Below are positions 54,360-63,532 of a stretch of 64,000 bases of DNA, one piece after another. The DNA comes from Escherichia hormaechei_A. Lineage in GTDB: Bacteria > Pseudomonadota > Gammaproteobacteria > Enterobacterales > Enterobacteriaceae. The translations under genes were made by a program, and so were the position numbers. The stretch's first letter is position 1, and each line of letters opens with the position of its first letter. Under the pieces are notes generated by a model, which was given only the letters and a program-made list of their open reading frames with translations, was not told the DNA's origin and did not search any database. Location of the stretch: contig CP170191.1 in assembly GCA_042434945.1 (NCBI GenBank), positions 2,790,001 to 2,854,000 of the forward strand, in the 5' to 3' direction.

Positions 54360-55055
54360 TCACATAAACTCGACGATATCATCGTCATTCGGCTTACCGC
54401 CGCTGAGCGCTTCATCAAAGTAGTGCTTCGGTACGGTATAACGCAGATGATCGAGCGCGAACTGCATGCTGCGATCGTCAATGGCATGCCCCAGATCGTC
54501 TACGATATCCAGCGTCACATCTCCGCCCTCGCGCATCAGCGTCTCCTGGGCAGCCACCGCATGCGAAAGCTCAATTACCCGGTCTTCCCCCCCATGAATG
54601 AGATGGATCGTGGTCTGCGTGGTCGCGCTTTGCGGTAACGTCGCAAAACGCCCGTTAAAGGCAATCACGCGGGACACCAGTCCGGGCTGCGCTTTTACGC
54701 TTTCCAGCGACATGATTGAGCCCTGAGAGAAGCCAATCAGCGCCGTTGCGTCGGCGCCTACGCCGCTCTGCTGCTGCCAGTAACGCACGGTATCGATAAA
54801 GGCTGGCATAGCGGCATCAATACGCGCCTGACGATTCTCCTCCGTCACACCCTCGACGGAAAACCACTGCCGCCCGTCCGGACCGCACGGCTCCACGCCG
54901 CCGATGCTGACGATCAGCGCGTGTGGGAAAACGGGTGCAAACCAGCTGCCAATCTGTCCCATATTGACGGCATTGTCGCCCACGCCATGAAACAGAAGCA
55001 GGAGCTGTTTAGCAGGTGTATCCGGGCTTTGCACAACAAAATGGTCATGTTTCAT
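54360..55055 (-). CDS. ypfH: α/β-hydrolase (esterase) YpfH
   Basis: Start at ATG 55055 (MKHDHFVVQSP), with GGAGA upstream, giving 231 residues. An α/β-hydrolase of the phospholipase/carboxylesterase family: oxyanion region LLFHGVGDNAVN, nucleophile serine in GFSQGS (GxSxG), and the later Asp and His in GGEDRVIEL and DLGHAID. E. coli YpfH hydrolyses short acyl esters; its natural substrate is unclear. It differs from K-12 at many positions. Confidence 0.9.
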   Translation of the reverse strand: MKHDHFVVQSPDTPAKQLLLLFHGVGDNAVNMGQIGSWFAPVFPHALIVSIGGVEPCGPDGRQWFSVEGVTEENRQARIDAAMPAFIDTVRYWQQQSGVGADATALIGFSQGSIMSLESVKAQPGLVSRVIAFNGRFATLPQSATTQTTIHLIHGGEDRVIELSHAVAAQETLMREGGDVTLDIVDDLGHAIDDRSMQFALDHLRYTVPKHYFDEALSGGKPNDDDIVEFM

Positions 55056-55128
55056 GGCGATCTCCTTAATTGGTAAGCAGGATTTTACGCCTCTGCGGGG
55101 TAATGACCATGCCACTTTACTGAAGAAC

Positions 55129-57078
55129 TCATTGAAAAAATTGCCATTGCAAAATGTCGGCTTTCAGCTGCTGGCTACGGGAGTAATCAAGCCTTTCAAG
55201 CGCGTGAGCGGTTTCCTCGCGTAGCTTCGCCAGCAACGCTTTGCGCCCGAAATCGTGCGTATTCCCTTCCATTTTCCCCCGCAGCGCCGGAAGTGGCATG
55301 TCCACGGCTAACAACAACCGCGTCAGCGCCGCAACCGAAGTTGAAAACGCCCGGTGAGCAAAGGCAAACCCCGCCAGCTCCAGCCAGTCGTCACTATTAA
55401 GGGTAGCTTCCCATGCATCCGTCACCGGGATCTTTTCGCCATTCCAGGCCGACAGGACGCGCATATCACGACATAACCGCTGATGCGCCTGTTCGCAGAG
55501 CTGATGCCCCGCCTCGCTTAGCGGCAGCAACGCCATCGCCGTATAGCACCCGCTGCTGGCTTCCCGGTGGCTGCCCATTCGCACCAGCACAAACCCGCAC
55601 TGCCGCCAGAAACGCCACAGCTCGTCGGTATAGCCAAAGCTGACCGAGAGATAATCTTCTCCGCTGGCACTGCGGATCAGCCGCTGGCCGATGCCTTCCC
55701 GCTGGCGATGGGGATGAACCGCAATGCGGCTGACGCGTCGGCCTTTCAGCGTCGCCGCGAGCGGCGAACCGCCGTGCGCCGCCAGCGACTGCGCCACCAG
55801 ATTTCCACGCGGCCGACGAAAGCCCGCCCAGACTGCGCGGCTAAGTTCGGGGGGTAACCCCCCCTCCTCCACCAGCCAGAGCGCGCCCGCGATCTCCGCG
55901 CCCGCCTGAGCAACAGCAAAGTGCTGGCCGGGGGCGTCCATCATCCGGCGTAAATCGAGGGGTGACGTCCGGTAGTGCGCGGCACACAGCAGTTCATACA
56001 CGCCTGCCCCGCGCGCCGGATCGCTCTCCCACATCCCGGGCTCCAGCGACGTTAAACGTACCTCGCCTTCCGGTTTGCGATCGATAAGCGCATCGTCGAA
56101 CAGCAGCGCATTCGCCACTATCCGCTCAAGGGGGCATCCGGCAGCCCAGCGAACTGGTGTGGATAAGGTATAACGCCGCAGCCCGCTGAACCGGGCGCAG
56201 AACTTCAGCAGGAATCCCCTGCCAGTGCCTTCATAACCCTGCACCGTGGTGGTCAGCAACACGCGGGGAAAGCGCGACGCCAGCTTCTCCAGCTGCGGGC
56301 CGGGGATGGCGGCTGCCTCATCAACAATCAGCCAGTCAGCTTCTGTAGTGGAGGCCAGCAGCGCATCCGGGGCCATAAAGTGAAAATGTTCCCCGGCGAA
56401 ACGCGCGATGACATCCGTCGCCCCTTTTGCCGGTGCCGTCACTACTGCACTCCCCTGAATGCCGTTCAGCAACATGCCCGCCAGGGCGGACTTTCCGCGT
56501 CCGCGCGGCGCCGTTACGGCGGCCACGCCCGCAGGCATGGTCAGAAGAGCGTCGAGGATCTCAGCCTGCTCGCGCTGCGGTTCACCGCTGGCGGGCTGCC
56601 AGGCGGGTAAATCTGACGTAACGGGAAGGCACAGAGGACGATGTTGATGCCAGACGATGGCATCTGAATCGGCGGCAAGCGTCCGGCAAAAGTGGTGAAC
56701 AAAGTGCGGGGTGGCGATCGGCTCGGCGCTGTCGCTCCAGCGTAGAGAATCCGCGTCGGGCCTGTTAGCCCAGACGGAGAACGGCGGCACCAGCAGCATC
56801 AGAAGGCTTCCGGCGCGCAGGGTCCCGCTGAGGGCGGCGAAGGCCGAGACGTCAAACCCGCGACGCGCGTCAAAAACGGCGTGCAGGTATTCACGTCCCA
56901 GCAGGCCGCTGATGGCCTTAGAGGGGTTTTCCTCCAGCCACAGCCAGTCTCCTGGTAACGTATCGCGCAGGATGGTCGCCTGGCTCAACGTCCACGCTTC
57001 ATCGCCGCTGAGCACCACCAGCCGGCGGTGCCCGGTACGCTGAAGCTGGTTGACCAGCTGTTCAAACCCCAACATCAC
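55129..57078 (-). CDS. tmcA: tRNA(Met) cytidine acetyltransferase TmcA
   Basis: A 649-residue enzyme that makes N4-acetylcytidine at the wobble base of elongator tRNA-Met, using acetyl-CoA and ATP. It has an N-terminal DUF1726-like domain, the RNA-helicase-type ATPase with Walker A APRGRGKSALAG (about 189–200) and Walker B DWLIVDEAAAIP, then a GNAT domain (RVSRIAVHPHRQREGIGQRLI). It is about 20 residues shorter than K-12 TmcA, with deletions at both ends, and clearly divergent. The start could be either of two adjacent ATGs; the first overlaps the ypfJ stop by four bases. Confidence 0.92.
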   Translation of the reverse strand: MMLGFEQLVNQLQRTGHRRLVVLSGDEAWTLSQATILRDTLPGDWLWLEENPSKAISGLLGREYLHAVFDARRGFDVSAFAALSGTLRAGSLLMLLVPPFSVWANRPDADSLRWSDSAEPIATPHFVHHFCRTLAADSDAIVWHQHRPLCLPVTSDLPAWQPASGEPQREQAEILDALLTMPAGVAAVTAPRGRGKSALAGMLLNGIQGSAVVTAPAKGATDVIARFAGEHFHFMAPDALLASTTEADWLIVDEAAAIPGPQLEKLASRFPRVLLTTTVQGYEGTGRGFLLKFCARFSGLRRYTLSTPVRWAAGCPLERIVANALLFDDALIDRKPEGEVRLTSLEPGMWESDPARGAGVYELLCAAHYRTSPLDLRRMMDAPGQHFAVAQAGAEIAGALWLVEEGGLPPELSRAVWAGFRRPRGNLVAQSLAAHGGSPLAATLKGRRVSRIAVHPHRQREGIGQRLIRSASGEDYLSVSFGYTDELWRFWRQCGFVLVRMGSHREASSGCYTAMALLPLSEAGHQLCEQAHQRLCRDMRVLSAWNGEKIPVTDAWEATLNSDDWLELAGFAFAHRAFSTSVAALTRLLLAVDMPLPALRGKMEGNTHDFGRKALLAKLREETAHALERLDYSRSQQLKADILQWQFFQ

Positions 57079-57950
57079 ATAGCTTTGCCGAAGGTATTAC
57101 ACTGCGACGGGTTGCCGCTGTCGAAGCCACGCTTAAACCAGCTGTAGCGCTGCTCTGAGGTGCCATGGGTAAAGCTGTCCGGCACAACGCGCCCCTGGCT
57201 CTGCTGCTGCAAGCGATCGTCACCAATCGCCTGTGCGGCATTCAGGGCCTCTTCCAGATCGCCTGTTTCCAGCACGCCCTGCTGCTGCATGCTGTGTCCC
57301 CAGACGCCAGCGAAGCAGTCGGCCTGAAGTTCCATGCGTACGGACAGACGATTCACCTCCGCCTGAGAAGCATTCTGCTGCATCTGACGCACTTTAGGCT
57401 CAATGCCGAGGAGCTTCTGCACGTGGTGGCCGACTTCATGCGCGATCACGTAGCCCTGGGCAAAATCGCCGTCGGCGCCCAGCTTGCTTTTCATGTCGTC
57501 ATAGAAGGAGAGATCGATATAGACGGTGCTGTCCGCCGGGCAGTAGAACGGCCCCATAACGGACTGCCCGGTGCCGCAGCCGGTGCGGGTTGCGCCCCGG
57601 TACATCACCAGTTTTGGCGGCTGATAAGTCCGCCCCATTTTCTCGAACTGATGACCCCAGGTATCTTCGGTCGTCGCGAGAATAACGGAAGTAAATTTCG
57701 CCGCTTCATCTTCATTCGGGCTGATGGAGCGCTGAGAATACTGCTGCTGTTGCCCGGTTTCACCGGTCATCAAACCGGTCAGGTCGACGCCGTAGTAGCC
57801 CGCCACCAGCACGACGACCAGCAGAATAATGCCGCCCTTGCCGCTGGGTAACCGGAAACCTGGCCCGCCCATAGACGGACCACCGCCACCACTGCTGCGT
57901 CTGTCTTCTACGTTGTCACTTTCACGACGCCCTTGCCAGCGCATAAACAC
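57075..57950 (-). CDS. ypfJ: Putative neutral zinc metallopeptidase YpfJ
   Basis: A 291-residue membrane-anchored protein. After a cytosolic segment (WQGRRESDNVEDRRSS and a glycine-rich stretch) one helix (about 39–58: GGIILLVVVLVAGYYGV) precedes a periplasmic domain of the neutral zinc metallopeptidase family. The zinc motif is VIAHEVGHHVQ, with the third ligand region LQADCFAGVWGH. Substrates unknown. It differs moderately from K-12 and is four residues longer. Coupled to tmcA by an ATGA overlap. Confidence 0.9.
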   Translation of the reverse strand: MFMRWQGRRESDNVEDRRSSGGGGPSMGGPGFRLPSGKGGIILLVVVLVAGYYGVDLTGLMTGETGQQQQYSQRSISPNEDEAAKFTSVILATTEDTWGHQFEKMGRTYQPPKLVMYRGATRTGCGTGQSVMGPFYCPADSTVYIDLSFYDDMKSKLGADGDFAQGYVIAHEVGHHVQKLLGIEPKVRQMQQNASQAEVNRLSVRMELQADCFAGVWGHSMQQQGVLETGDLEEALNAAQAIGDDRLQQQSQGRVVPDSFTHGTSEQRYSWFKRGFDSGNPSQCNTFGKAM

Positions 57951-58064
57951 CTCGAACTATTCCATTTATAATAGCTATGATCGTAGGCGGTTAATGAAAG
58001 GATTACCATAGTAAACAAGGATAAGACGCCAAAGGATGCCAACATCCTTTGGCAAATGCGCAGT

Positions 58065-58778
58065 TTAGTCGAGCTTAACGCCTAAACGGTGGGCGAACGC
58101 TTCATAGGCTTCGATCAGGCCACCGAGGCTCTGGCGGAAACGGTCTTTGTCCATTTTCTCCAGCGTTTCTTTGTCCCACAGGCGGCTACCGTCCGGGGAG
58201 AACTCATCACCCAGTACCACTTCGCCTTTGTACAGACCAAATTCCAGCTTGAAGTCGACCAGAATCAGACCAGCATCATCGAACAGTTTTTTCAGCACGT
58301 CGTTCGCTTTGTAGGTCAGCTCTTTCATACGCGCCAGGTTCTCTTTGCTCACCCAGCCAAAGGTTTCGCAGTAAGATTCGTTGACCATCGGATCGTGCAT
58401 GGCGTCGTTTTTCAGGAACAGATCGAACAGCGGCGGGTTCAGCTCAATACCTTCTTCGATTCCAAGACGTTTCACCAGAGAGCCAGCAGCACGGTTACGC
58501 ACGACACACTCAACCGGCACCATATCCAGCTTTTTCACCAGACATTCGGTATCGGAGAGCAGACGCTCCATTTGAGTCGGGATACCCGCTTCAGCCAGTT
58601 TGCTCATAATGAAGTAGTTGAACTTGTTGTTCACCATACCTTTGCGATCAAACTGCTCAATGCGCGCGCCATCCCCTGCTGACGTATCATTGCGGAATTC
58701 GAGCACCAACAGGTCCGGGTTTTCCGTGCTGTATACGGTTTTCGCTTTACCACGATACAACTCAGCTTGCTTTTGCAT
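58065..58778 (-). CDS. purC: SAICAR synthetase PurC
   Basis: Start at ATG 58778 (MQKQAELYRGK), giving 237 residues; an alternative ATG three codons upstream exists. It ligates aspartate to CAIR with ATP in purine synthesis. Signatures: RGKAKTVYSTEN, LEFRNDTSAGDGARIEQFDRKG, PVECVVRNRAAGS and LVDFKLEFGLYKGEVVLGDEFSPD. It appears identical to K-12 except for its last dozen residues (EAFAHRLGVKLD), which differ and suggest a junction near 58.11 kb. Downstream of bamC, with a terminator between. Confidence 0.97.
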   Translation of the reverse strand: MQKQAELYRGKAKTVYSTENPDLLVLEFRNDTSAGDGARIEQFDRKGMVNNKFNYFIMSKLAEAGIPTQMERLLSDTECLVKKLDMVPVECVVRNRAAGSLVKRLGIEEGIELNPPLFDLFLKNDAMHDPMVNESYCETFGWVSKENLARMKELTYKANDVLKKLFDDAGLILVDFKLEFGLYKGEVVLGDEFSPDGSRLWDKETLEKMDKDRFRQSLGGLIEAYEAFAHRLGVKLD

Positions 58779-58841
58779 CTTTATCACTCCTGGGTGTGAA
58801 TTAACGTTTTAAAATCTTTTGCTGTCTGGTGTGCCGGATGT

Positions 58842-58879
<38 letters not shown>

Positions 58880-58956
58880 TCCGACAAACAAATTTCGTGC
58901 GAATTACCGCTAAAATCGCGTTTTCCTGCAGACGCACACGTTTGCGTATCATATCA

Positions 58957-58983
58957 GAAAAAAGGGCCGGATGATTCCAGCCC
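58957..58983 (-). terminator. bamC terminator
   Basis: On the minus strand GGGCTGG pairs with CCGGCCC (one G·T pair) around a 6-base loop and is followed by six T. It begins eight bases after the bamC stop. Confidence 0.85.
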
Positions 58984-58990
58984 TGTATTT

Positions 58991-60025
58991 TTACTTGCTA
59001 AACGCAGCCTGGAAGACAGCTACCAGCGCGTCGTTCTGACTCTGAGTCAGAGTATGACCTTTCGGATCGATGAACTGTAGGCTGCTGCGGTTATCTAAAT
59101 CGCCAACCTGCAGTTTATAGTCACCGGATGCCAGGCCTGGATCGCTCGCGCCCAGTTCCTGCCAGTCGCTGTCAGACAGCGGCTTATAAGTTACGGCCAT
59201 GTTGCCCTGCGAACGGGTGCTGTCGGTCACTTTCATGCCCACTTTTTCCAGCGCCGCTGGCAGACGTTGCCAAACCACATTGAACGGCCCGCGTACGACC
59301 AGCATTGGTAAACCGGTGTCATCAGCTGCACTTTGTACGTCCATAGTGGTGGAGGCACGATTTTGCGCAGCGTTCGCGGCGTCAGTGGCAGATTTATCCA
59401 GACCGGCGGAAATAACGTTCATCATCTCCGTGCTGTAACGCTGCATGGAAGCCGCGTCTGCAACCGGTTTGCCCGCCTGTTCCAGGTTCAGCAGTTTAAC
59501 CGTAACCGCCTGCTGATAACCCTGCGGCTTAACAGAGATTTGATAACGACCACGATACTGCTCGTCTTCGTCCAGACGGTTCCATTGTACCCAATCGGTG
59601 GTCAGTGTCTGACCAGCATCATCACGTTGGGTGATGGTGTAGTTTTTCGCCTGCAGCACGCTAACCACCTGCGGCCACAGAGTATTGCCACGACCATTTT
59701 CCACCAGCAATGAAGCGGTATCGCCCGTGAACTGGGTACGCGCGCCAGAAACCAGTGCCAGCGGCTGGGCTGGTGGACGAATGTCCAGCGCCTTACCGAC
59801 AGCACCACTACCGTTGGTCACCGGGATTGCATAATCACCGGAGGTCACCGGCAAAATCATTCCAGCCGGGGCATGAAGCTCCGCAAGCGGTGCCGCTTCC
59901 AGGTAGGCTTCATCACCACTGACCTGACGCTTATAGCGTGAGTCAGAACTACAGGCAGCGAGTAATAAAACAAGCGAAACACCCGCAACCTTTGCCAGGC
60001 GCGACTTTTGAACAGAGTAAGCCAT
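58991..60025 (-). CDS. bamC: Outer-membrane assembly lipoprotein BamC
   Basis: A 344-residue lipoprotein of the BAM complex that inserts β-barrel proteins into the outer membrane. Signal peptide with lipobox LLAAC (Cys25), then an unstructured N-terminal segment that binds BamD ([20 protein letters not shown]), and two helix-grip domains (about 100–215 and 230–344). The start is the second of two adjacent ATGs. It follows dapA by 17 bp, an operon known in E. coli. Looks identical to K-12. Confidence 0.97.
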
Positions 60026-60041
60026 CAAATCTCCCTAAACT

Positions 60042-60920
60042 TTACAGCAAACCGGCATGCTTAAGCGCCGCTCTGACCGTCTCACGACCACTGTCGGTGA
60101 TTGGTGTCATTGGCAGGCGCAGCGTATCGGTCGCCACAAGACCCAGTTCCTTACATGCCCATTTCACCGGGATTGGATTGGGTTCGACAAATAGTTTGTT
60201 GTGTAATGGCATCAGACGCTGATTAATAACGCGTGCCTCGGCAAAATGCCCTTCTGCTGCCAGTTTGCACATCTGGGCCATATCACGCGCTGCGACGTTA
60301 GCCGTAACGGAAATAACCCCATGACCGCCCAATTGCATGAAGTCCAGCGCGCTCGCATCATCGCCGCTCAGCAGAACAAAATCATCTGAAACCAGCTCTT
60401 TGATCTGGTTTACACGCGTTAAGTTCCCTGTTGCCTCTTTGATTCCGATAATATTTTTTACTTTCGCCAGACGGCCCACCGTTTCCGGGAGCAGATCGCA
60501 GCCAGTACGGGACGGCACATTATACAGAATTTGCGGCAGGTCAGTATGCTCAGCGATGGCTTTGAAATGCTGATACAAACCTTCTTGCGACGGACGATTG
60601 TAGTAAGGGGTTACCGTCAGGCAGCCGACGATACCACTGTCATTGAAGCGCTGCGTCAGGCTAATGGCTTCCGCAGTAGCGTTAGCGCCGGTCCCGGCAA
60701 TTACCGGAATGCGCCCATCAGCCAGATCCAGCGTCATCATCACCACATCAGCATGTTCGTCATGATTTAAGGTAGCGGACTCGCCAGTGGTGCCAACAGA
60801 AACGATCGCCGAAGTACCGCTGGCGACATGATAATCAATCAGTTTTTTCAAGCTAGCCCGACAGACATTACCTTTTTCATCCATCGGAGTAACAATCGCG
60901 ACAATACTTCCCGTGAACAT
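60042..60920 (-). CDS. dapA: 4-hydroxy-tetrahydrodipicolinate synthase DapA
   Basis: Start at ATG 60920 (MFTGSIVAIVTPM), giving 292 residues. A TIM-barrel tetramer that condenses pyruvate with aspartate semialdehyde, the first committed step to lysine and diaminopimelate. The Schiff-base lysine is in GIKEATGNL (about 161), the catalytic tyrosine in LYNVPSRTG (133), and TTGESATLN binds pyruvate. It is feedback-inhibited by lysine in the family. bamC follows in the same operon; gcvR is divergent. Looks identical to K-12. Confidence 0.98.
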   Translation of the reverse strand: MFTGSIVAIVTPMDEKGNVCRASLKKLIDYHVASGTSAIVSVGTTGESATLNHDEHADVVMMTLDLADGRIPVIAGTGANATAEAISLTQRFNDSGIVGCLTVTPYYNRPSQEGLYQHFKAIAEHTDLPQILYNVPSRTGCDLLPETVGRLAKVKNIIGIKEATGNLTRVNQIKELVSDDFVLLSGDDASALDFMQLGGHGVISVTANVAARDMAQMCKLAAEGHFAEARVINQRLMPLHNKLFVEPNPIPVKWACKELGLVATDTLRLPMTPITDSGRETVRAALKHAGLL

Positions 60921-61065
60921 GGGCCATCCTCTGTGCAAACAAGTGTCTCAATGGTACGTTTGGTATGGCATTAAAAGCAAGCAGACAGAACCGTTCTGAT
61001 TGTTGTATGCATGTTTTTTTTATGCTTTCCTTAAGAACAACTCACCCCTTAAAGGAATAACCAGT

Positions 61066-61638
61066 TTGACACTGTCATCGCAACATTATCTGGTGATCAC
61101 TGCGTTGGGTGCCGATCGCCCTGGAATTGTGAACACCATCACCCGTCATGTCAGTAGTTGCGGCTGTAATATTGAAGACAGTCGCCTGGCGATGCTGGGA
61201 GAAGAGTTCACGTTTATTATGCTGCTTTCCGGTTCATGGAATGCCATTACTCTGATTGAATCAACGTTACCGTTGAAAGGTGCCGAACTGGATCTTTTAA
61301 TCGTGATGAAGCGCACGACGGCGCGTCCGCGTCCGCCAATGCCAGCATCTGTCTGGGTTCAGGTCGATGTGGCAGACTCCCCGCATTTAATTGAACGCTT
61401 CACAGCACTTTTCGACGCGCATCATATGAACATTGCGGAGCTGGTGTCGCGCACGCAACCTGCTGAAAATGAACGGGCTGCGCAGTTGCATATTCAGATA
61501 ACCGCCCACAGCCCCGCATCTGCGGACGCAGCAAATATTGAGCAAGCGTTCAAAGCCCTATGTACAGAACTCAATGCACAAGGCAGTATTAACGTCGTCA
61601 ATTATTCCCAACATGATGAACAGGATGGAGTTAAGTAA
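61066..61638 (+). CDS. gcvR: Glycine cleavage system repressor GcvR
   Basis: I start this at TTG 61066 (MTLSSQHYLV), with AAAGGA nine bases upstream, as in K-12. The ATG at 61000 in the same frame gives an unconserved 22-residue extension. The 190-residue protein has two ACT domains (about 8–85 and 92–175) and binds GcvA to repress the gcvTHP operon when glycine is low. It looks identical to K-12. Its stop overlaps the bcp start (TAATG), so the two are coupled. Confidence 0.94.
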   Translation: MTLSSQHYLVITALGADRPGIVNTITRHVSSCGCNIEDSRLAMLGEEFTFIMLLSGSWNAITLIESTLPLKGAELDLLIVMKRTTARPRPPMPASVWVQVDVADSPHLIERFTALFDAHHMNIAELVSRTQPAENERAAQLHIQITAHSPASADAANIEQAFKALCTELNAQGSINVVNYSQHDEQDGVK

Positions 61639-62108
61639 TGAATCCACTGAAAGCCGGTGATATCGCACCGAAATTTAGCTTGCCGGATCAAGACGGAGAA
61701 CAAGTTAATTTGACCGACTTCCAGGGACAGCGTGTTCTGGTTTATTTCTACCCGAAAGCCATGACCCCCGGCTGTACCGTACAGGCCTGCGGCTTACGCG
61801 ATAACATGGATGAGTTGAAAAAAGCGGGCGTTGATGTGCTGGGTATCAGCACCGATAAACCCGAAAAACTCTCCCGTTTTGCGGAAAAAGAGCTGCTTAA
61901 CTTTACGCTCCTGTCTGATGAGGACCACCAGGTGTGCGAACAATTCGGCGTCTGGGGTGAAAAGTCCTTCATGGGCAAAACCTACGATGGCATTCATCGC
62001 ATCAGCTTCCTGATTGACGCTGATGGCAAAATCGAACATGTCTTTGACGATTTCAAAACCAGCAATCACCACGACGTTGTGCTGAACTGGCTGAAAGAAC
62101 ACGCCTGA
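61638..62108 (+). CDS. bcp: Thiol peroxidase Bcp (PrxQ-type)
   Basis: A 156-residue cytosolic peroxiredoxin that reduces hydrogen peroxide and organic peroxides with thioredoxin. The peroxidatic and resolving cysteines are five apart in MTPGCTVQACGLRD (C46 and C51). N-terminal LKAGDIAPKFSLPDQDG is typical. Translationally coupled to gcvR. It looks identical to K-12. In K-12 the hyf operon follows; here there is only a REP and a terminator before perM. Confidence 0.97.
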   Translation: MNPLKAGDIAPKFSLPDQDGEQVNLTDFQGQRVLVYFYPKAMTPGCTVQACGLRDNMDELKKAGVDVLGISTDKPEKLSRFAEKELLNFTLLSDEDHQVCEQFGVWGEKSFMGKTYDGIHRISFLIDADGKIEHVFDDFKTSNHHDVVLNWLKEHA

Positions 62109-62118
62109 TCATTTTAGT

Positions 62119-62148
62119 GCCGGGTGGCGCTGCGCTTACCCGGCCTAC
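62119..62148. repeat. REP element after bcp
   Basis: A REP palindrome GCCGGGTGGCGCTGCGC...TTACCCGGCCTAC, at the point where K-12 has the hyf operon. Confidence 0.8.
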
Positions 62149-62159
62149 AAGGTAAATGC

Positions 62160-62187
62160 AAAACGGTAGCATGCGCTACCGTTTTTA
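62160..62187. terminator. Terminator between bcp and perM
   Basis: AAAACGGTAGC / GCTACCGTTTT with a 4-base loop and a T run on the plus strand. It terminates bcp; an A-rich left side could also serve the convergent perM. Confidence 0.85.
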
Positions 62188-62196
62188 GTGTTTGCC

Positions 62197-62217
62197 CCCT
62201 CTCCCCGCGGGAGAGGG
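62197..62217. repeat. CCCTCTCC palindrome
   Basis: CCCTCTCCC / GGGAGAGGG around CGC, followed by TTGGGGTGAGGGC. This is a widespread intergenic palindrome of enterobacteria, similar in its arms to the one at 54332–54353. Confidence 0.6.
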
Positions 62218-62247
62218 TTGGGGTGAGGGCATCAGCCCGCACTAAAT

Positions 62248-63312
62248 CTACTTCTCTTCCACCGCTGGCACATCCGGCCACGCGTGGACCACGGCTTTAA
62301 TCAGCGTCGCCAGCGGAATGGCGAAGAATACCCCCCAGAATCCCCACAGCCCGCCGAAAATCACCACTGACAGGATAATCACCAGCGGATGCAGGTTAAC
62401 TGCTTCTGAGAACAGCACCGGTACCAGCAGGTTCCCGTCCAGTCCCTGAATAATCAGGTATACAGCGAAACAGCTCCAGAACTCCGTACCCAGACCAAAC
62501 TGGAACAGCGCCACACCGACTACCGGAATGGTCACCACAAACGCGCCGATATACGGGATCAGAACCGAGAATCCGACCAGCACCGCCAGCAGCAGCGAGT
62601 AGTTCAGTCCGAAGATCACGAAGCCAATCCAGGTCGCCACGCCCACCACAATCATCTCCAGCACTTTGCCGCGAATGTAGTTGGTGATCTGCTGGTTCAT
62701 CTCCTGCCAGACCTGACCGGCGAGACCGCGATTGCGCGGCAGCACGCGGCGCACCGCGTTCAGCATCTGCTCTTTATCTTTGACCAGGAAGAACACCATT
62801 AGCGGCACGAGAACAAGGTAAACCGCCAGCGTCAGCAGGCCTACCAGCGAGGCCAGAGAGTATTTCACCACCGAGTCACCCATGGTCATGATGCGGGCGC
62901 GCATGTTTTCGGCCATCGCATCGATGATCCCGGCGTCCATCAGCGCAGGATAGCGGCGCGGCAGCGTGGCGGCAAAATCAGACAGTTTATTCAGCATGCC
63001 GGGCATATCGCGGATCAGGTAGATCCCCTGTTGCCAGGCGATGGGCATCACCACGAAGGACATCAGCAGCAGAATGCCGACAAACAGCACCAGAACAATG
63101 CTGGTCGCCCAGCGCCGGGAACAGCCGATATGTTCCAGACGCGCGGTGGGCCACTCCAGCAGATACGCCAGCACAATCGCCACCAGTAGCGGCGCCAGCA
63201 GGCCACTAAAGAAGAACAGGATACCGAATCCGGCAACCAGAATGACCAGCAAAGCAATGGCTTCCGGGTCGCTAAACCGACGCCGATACCACTGCATTAA
63301 CATTTCGAGCAT
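62248..63312 (-). CDS. perM: AI-2E family inner-membrane protein PerM
   Basis: A 354-residue polytopic membrane protein of the AI-2 exporter/UPF0118 family with about eight helices: two pairs near the N-terminus (FSDPEAIALLVILVAGFG; WATSIVLVLFVGILLL), a soluble central part (about 90–150), and four or five more. The C-terminal family motif is NYSLLLAVLVGFSVLIPYIGAF. Called a putative permease; the substrate is unproven. It diverges from bepA, as in K-12, and is moderately divergent in sequence. Confidence 0.9.
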   Translation of the reverse strand: MLEMLMQWYRRRFSDPEAIALLVILVAGFGILFFFSGLLAPLLVAIVLAYLLEWPTARLEHIGCSRRWATSIVLVLFVGILLLMSFVVMPIAWQQGIYLIRDMPGMLNKLSDFAATLPRRYPALMDAGIIDAMAENMRARIMTMGDSVVKYSLASLVGLLTLAVYLVLVPLMVFFLVKDKEQMLNAVRRVLPRNRGLAGQVWQEMNQQITNYIRGKVLEMIVVGVATWIGFVIFGLNYSLLLAVLVGFSVLIPYIGAFVVTIPVVGVALFQFGLGTEFWSCFAVYLIIQGLDGNLLVPVLFSEAVNLHPLVIILSVVIFGGLWGFWGVFFAIPLATLIKAVVHAWPDVPAVEEK

Positions 63313-63532
63313 ACAACCCTTCCCTGAATCGAATGGCGGGAGTGAGACGGTGAATTGTATCTAACTGTCACAAAAAAGACTTTCCTTTTTGTTTCACTGT
63401 CAGGTTTCGCAAAACCCTGATGAATGGGATTTTCTTCATCTCTTAACACGGCTACACTCGCAGAGCAGCGGAGATGAACGTTATGCGGGTTCATCGGTCA
63501 AATTAGCACATCCAACATACAGGACAGTGGTT

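Noticed and set aside
61000..61065. ATG start at 61000 for gcvR giving 212 residues.
   Set aside because: The extension is not conserved in GcvR; the TTG at 61066 has the better-placed ribosome site and matches the known start.
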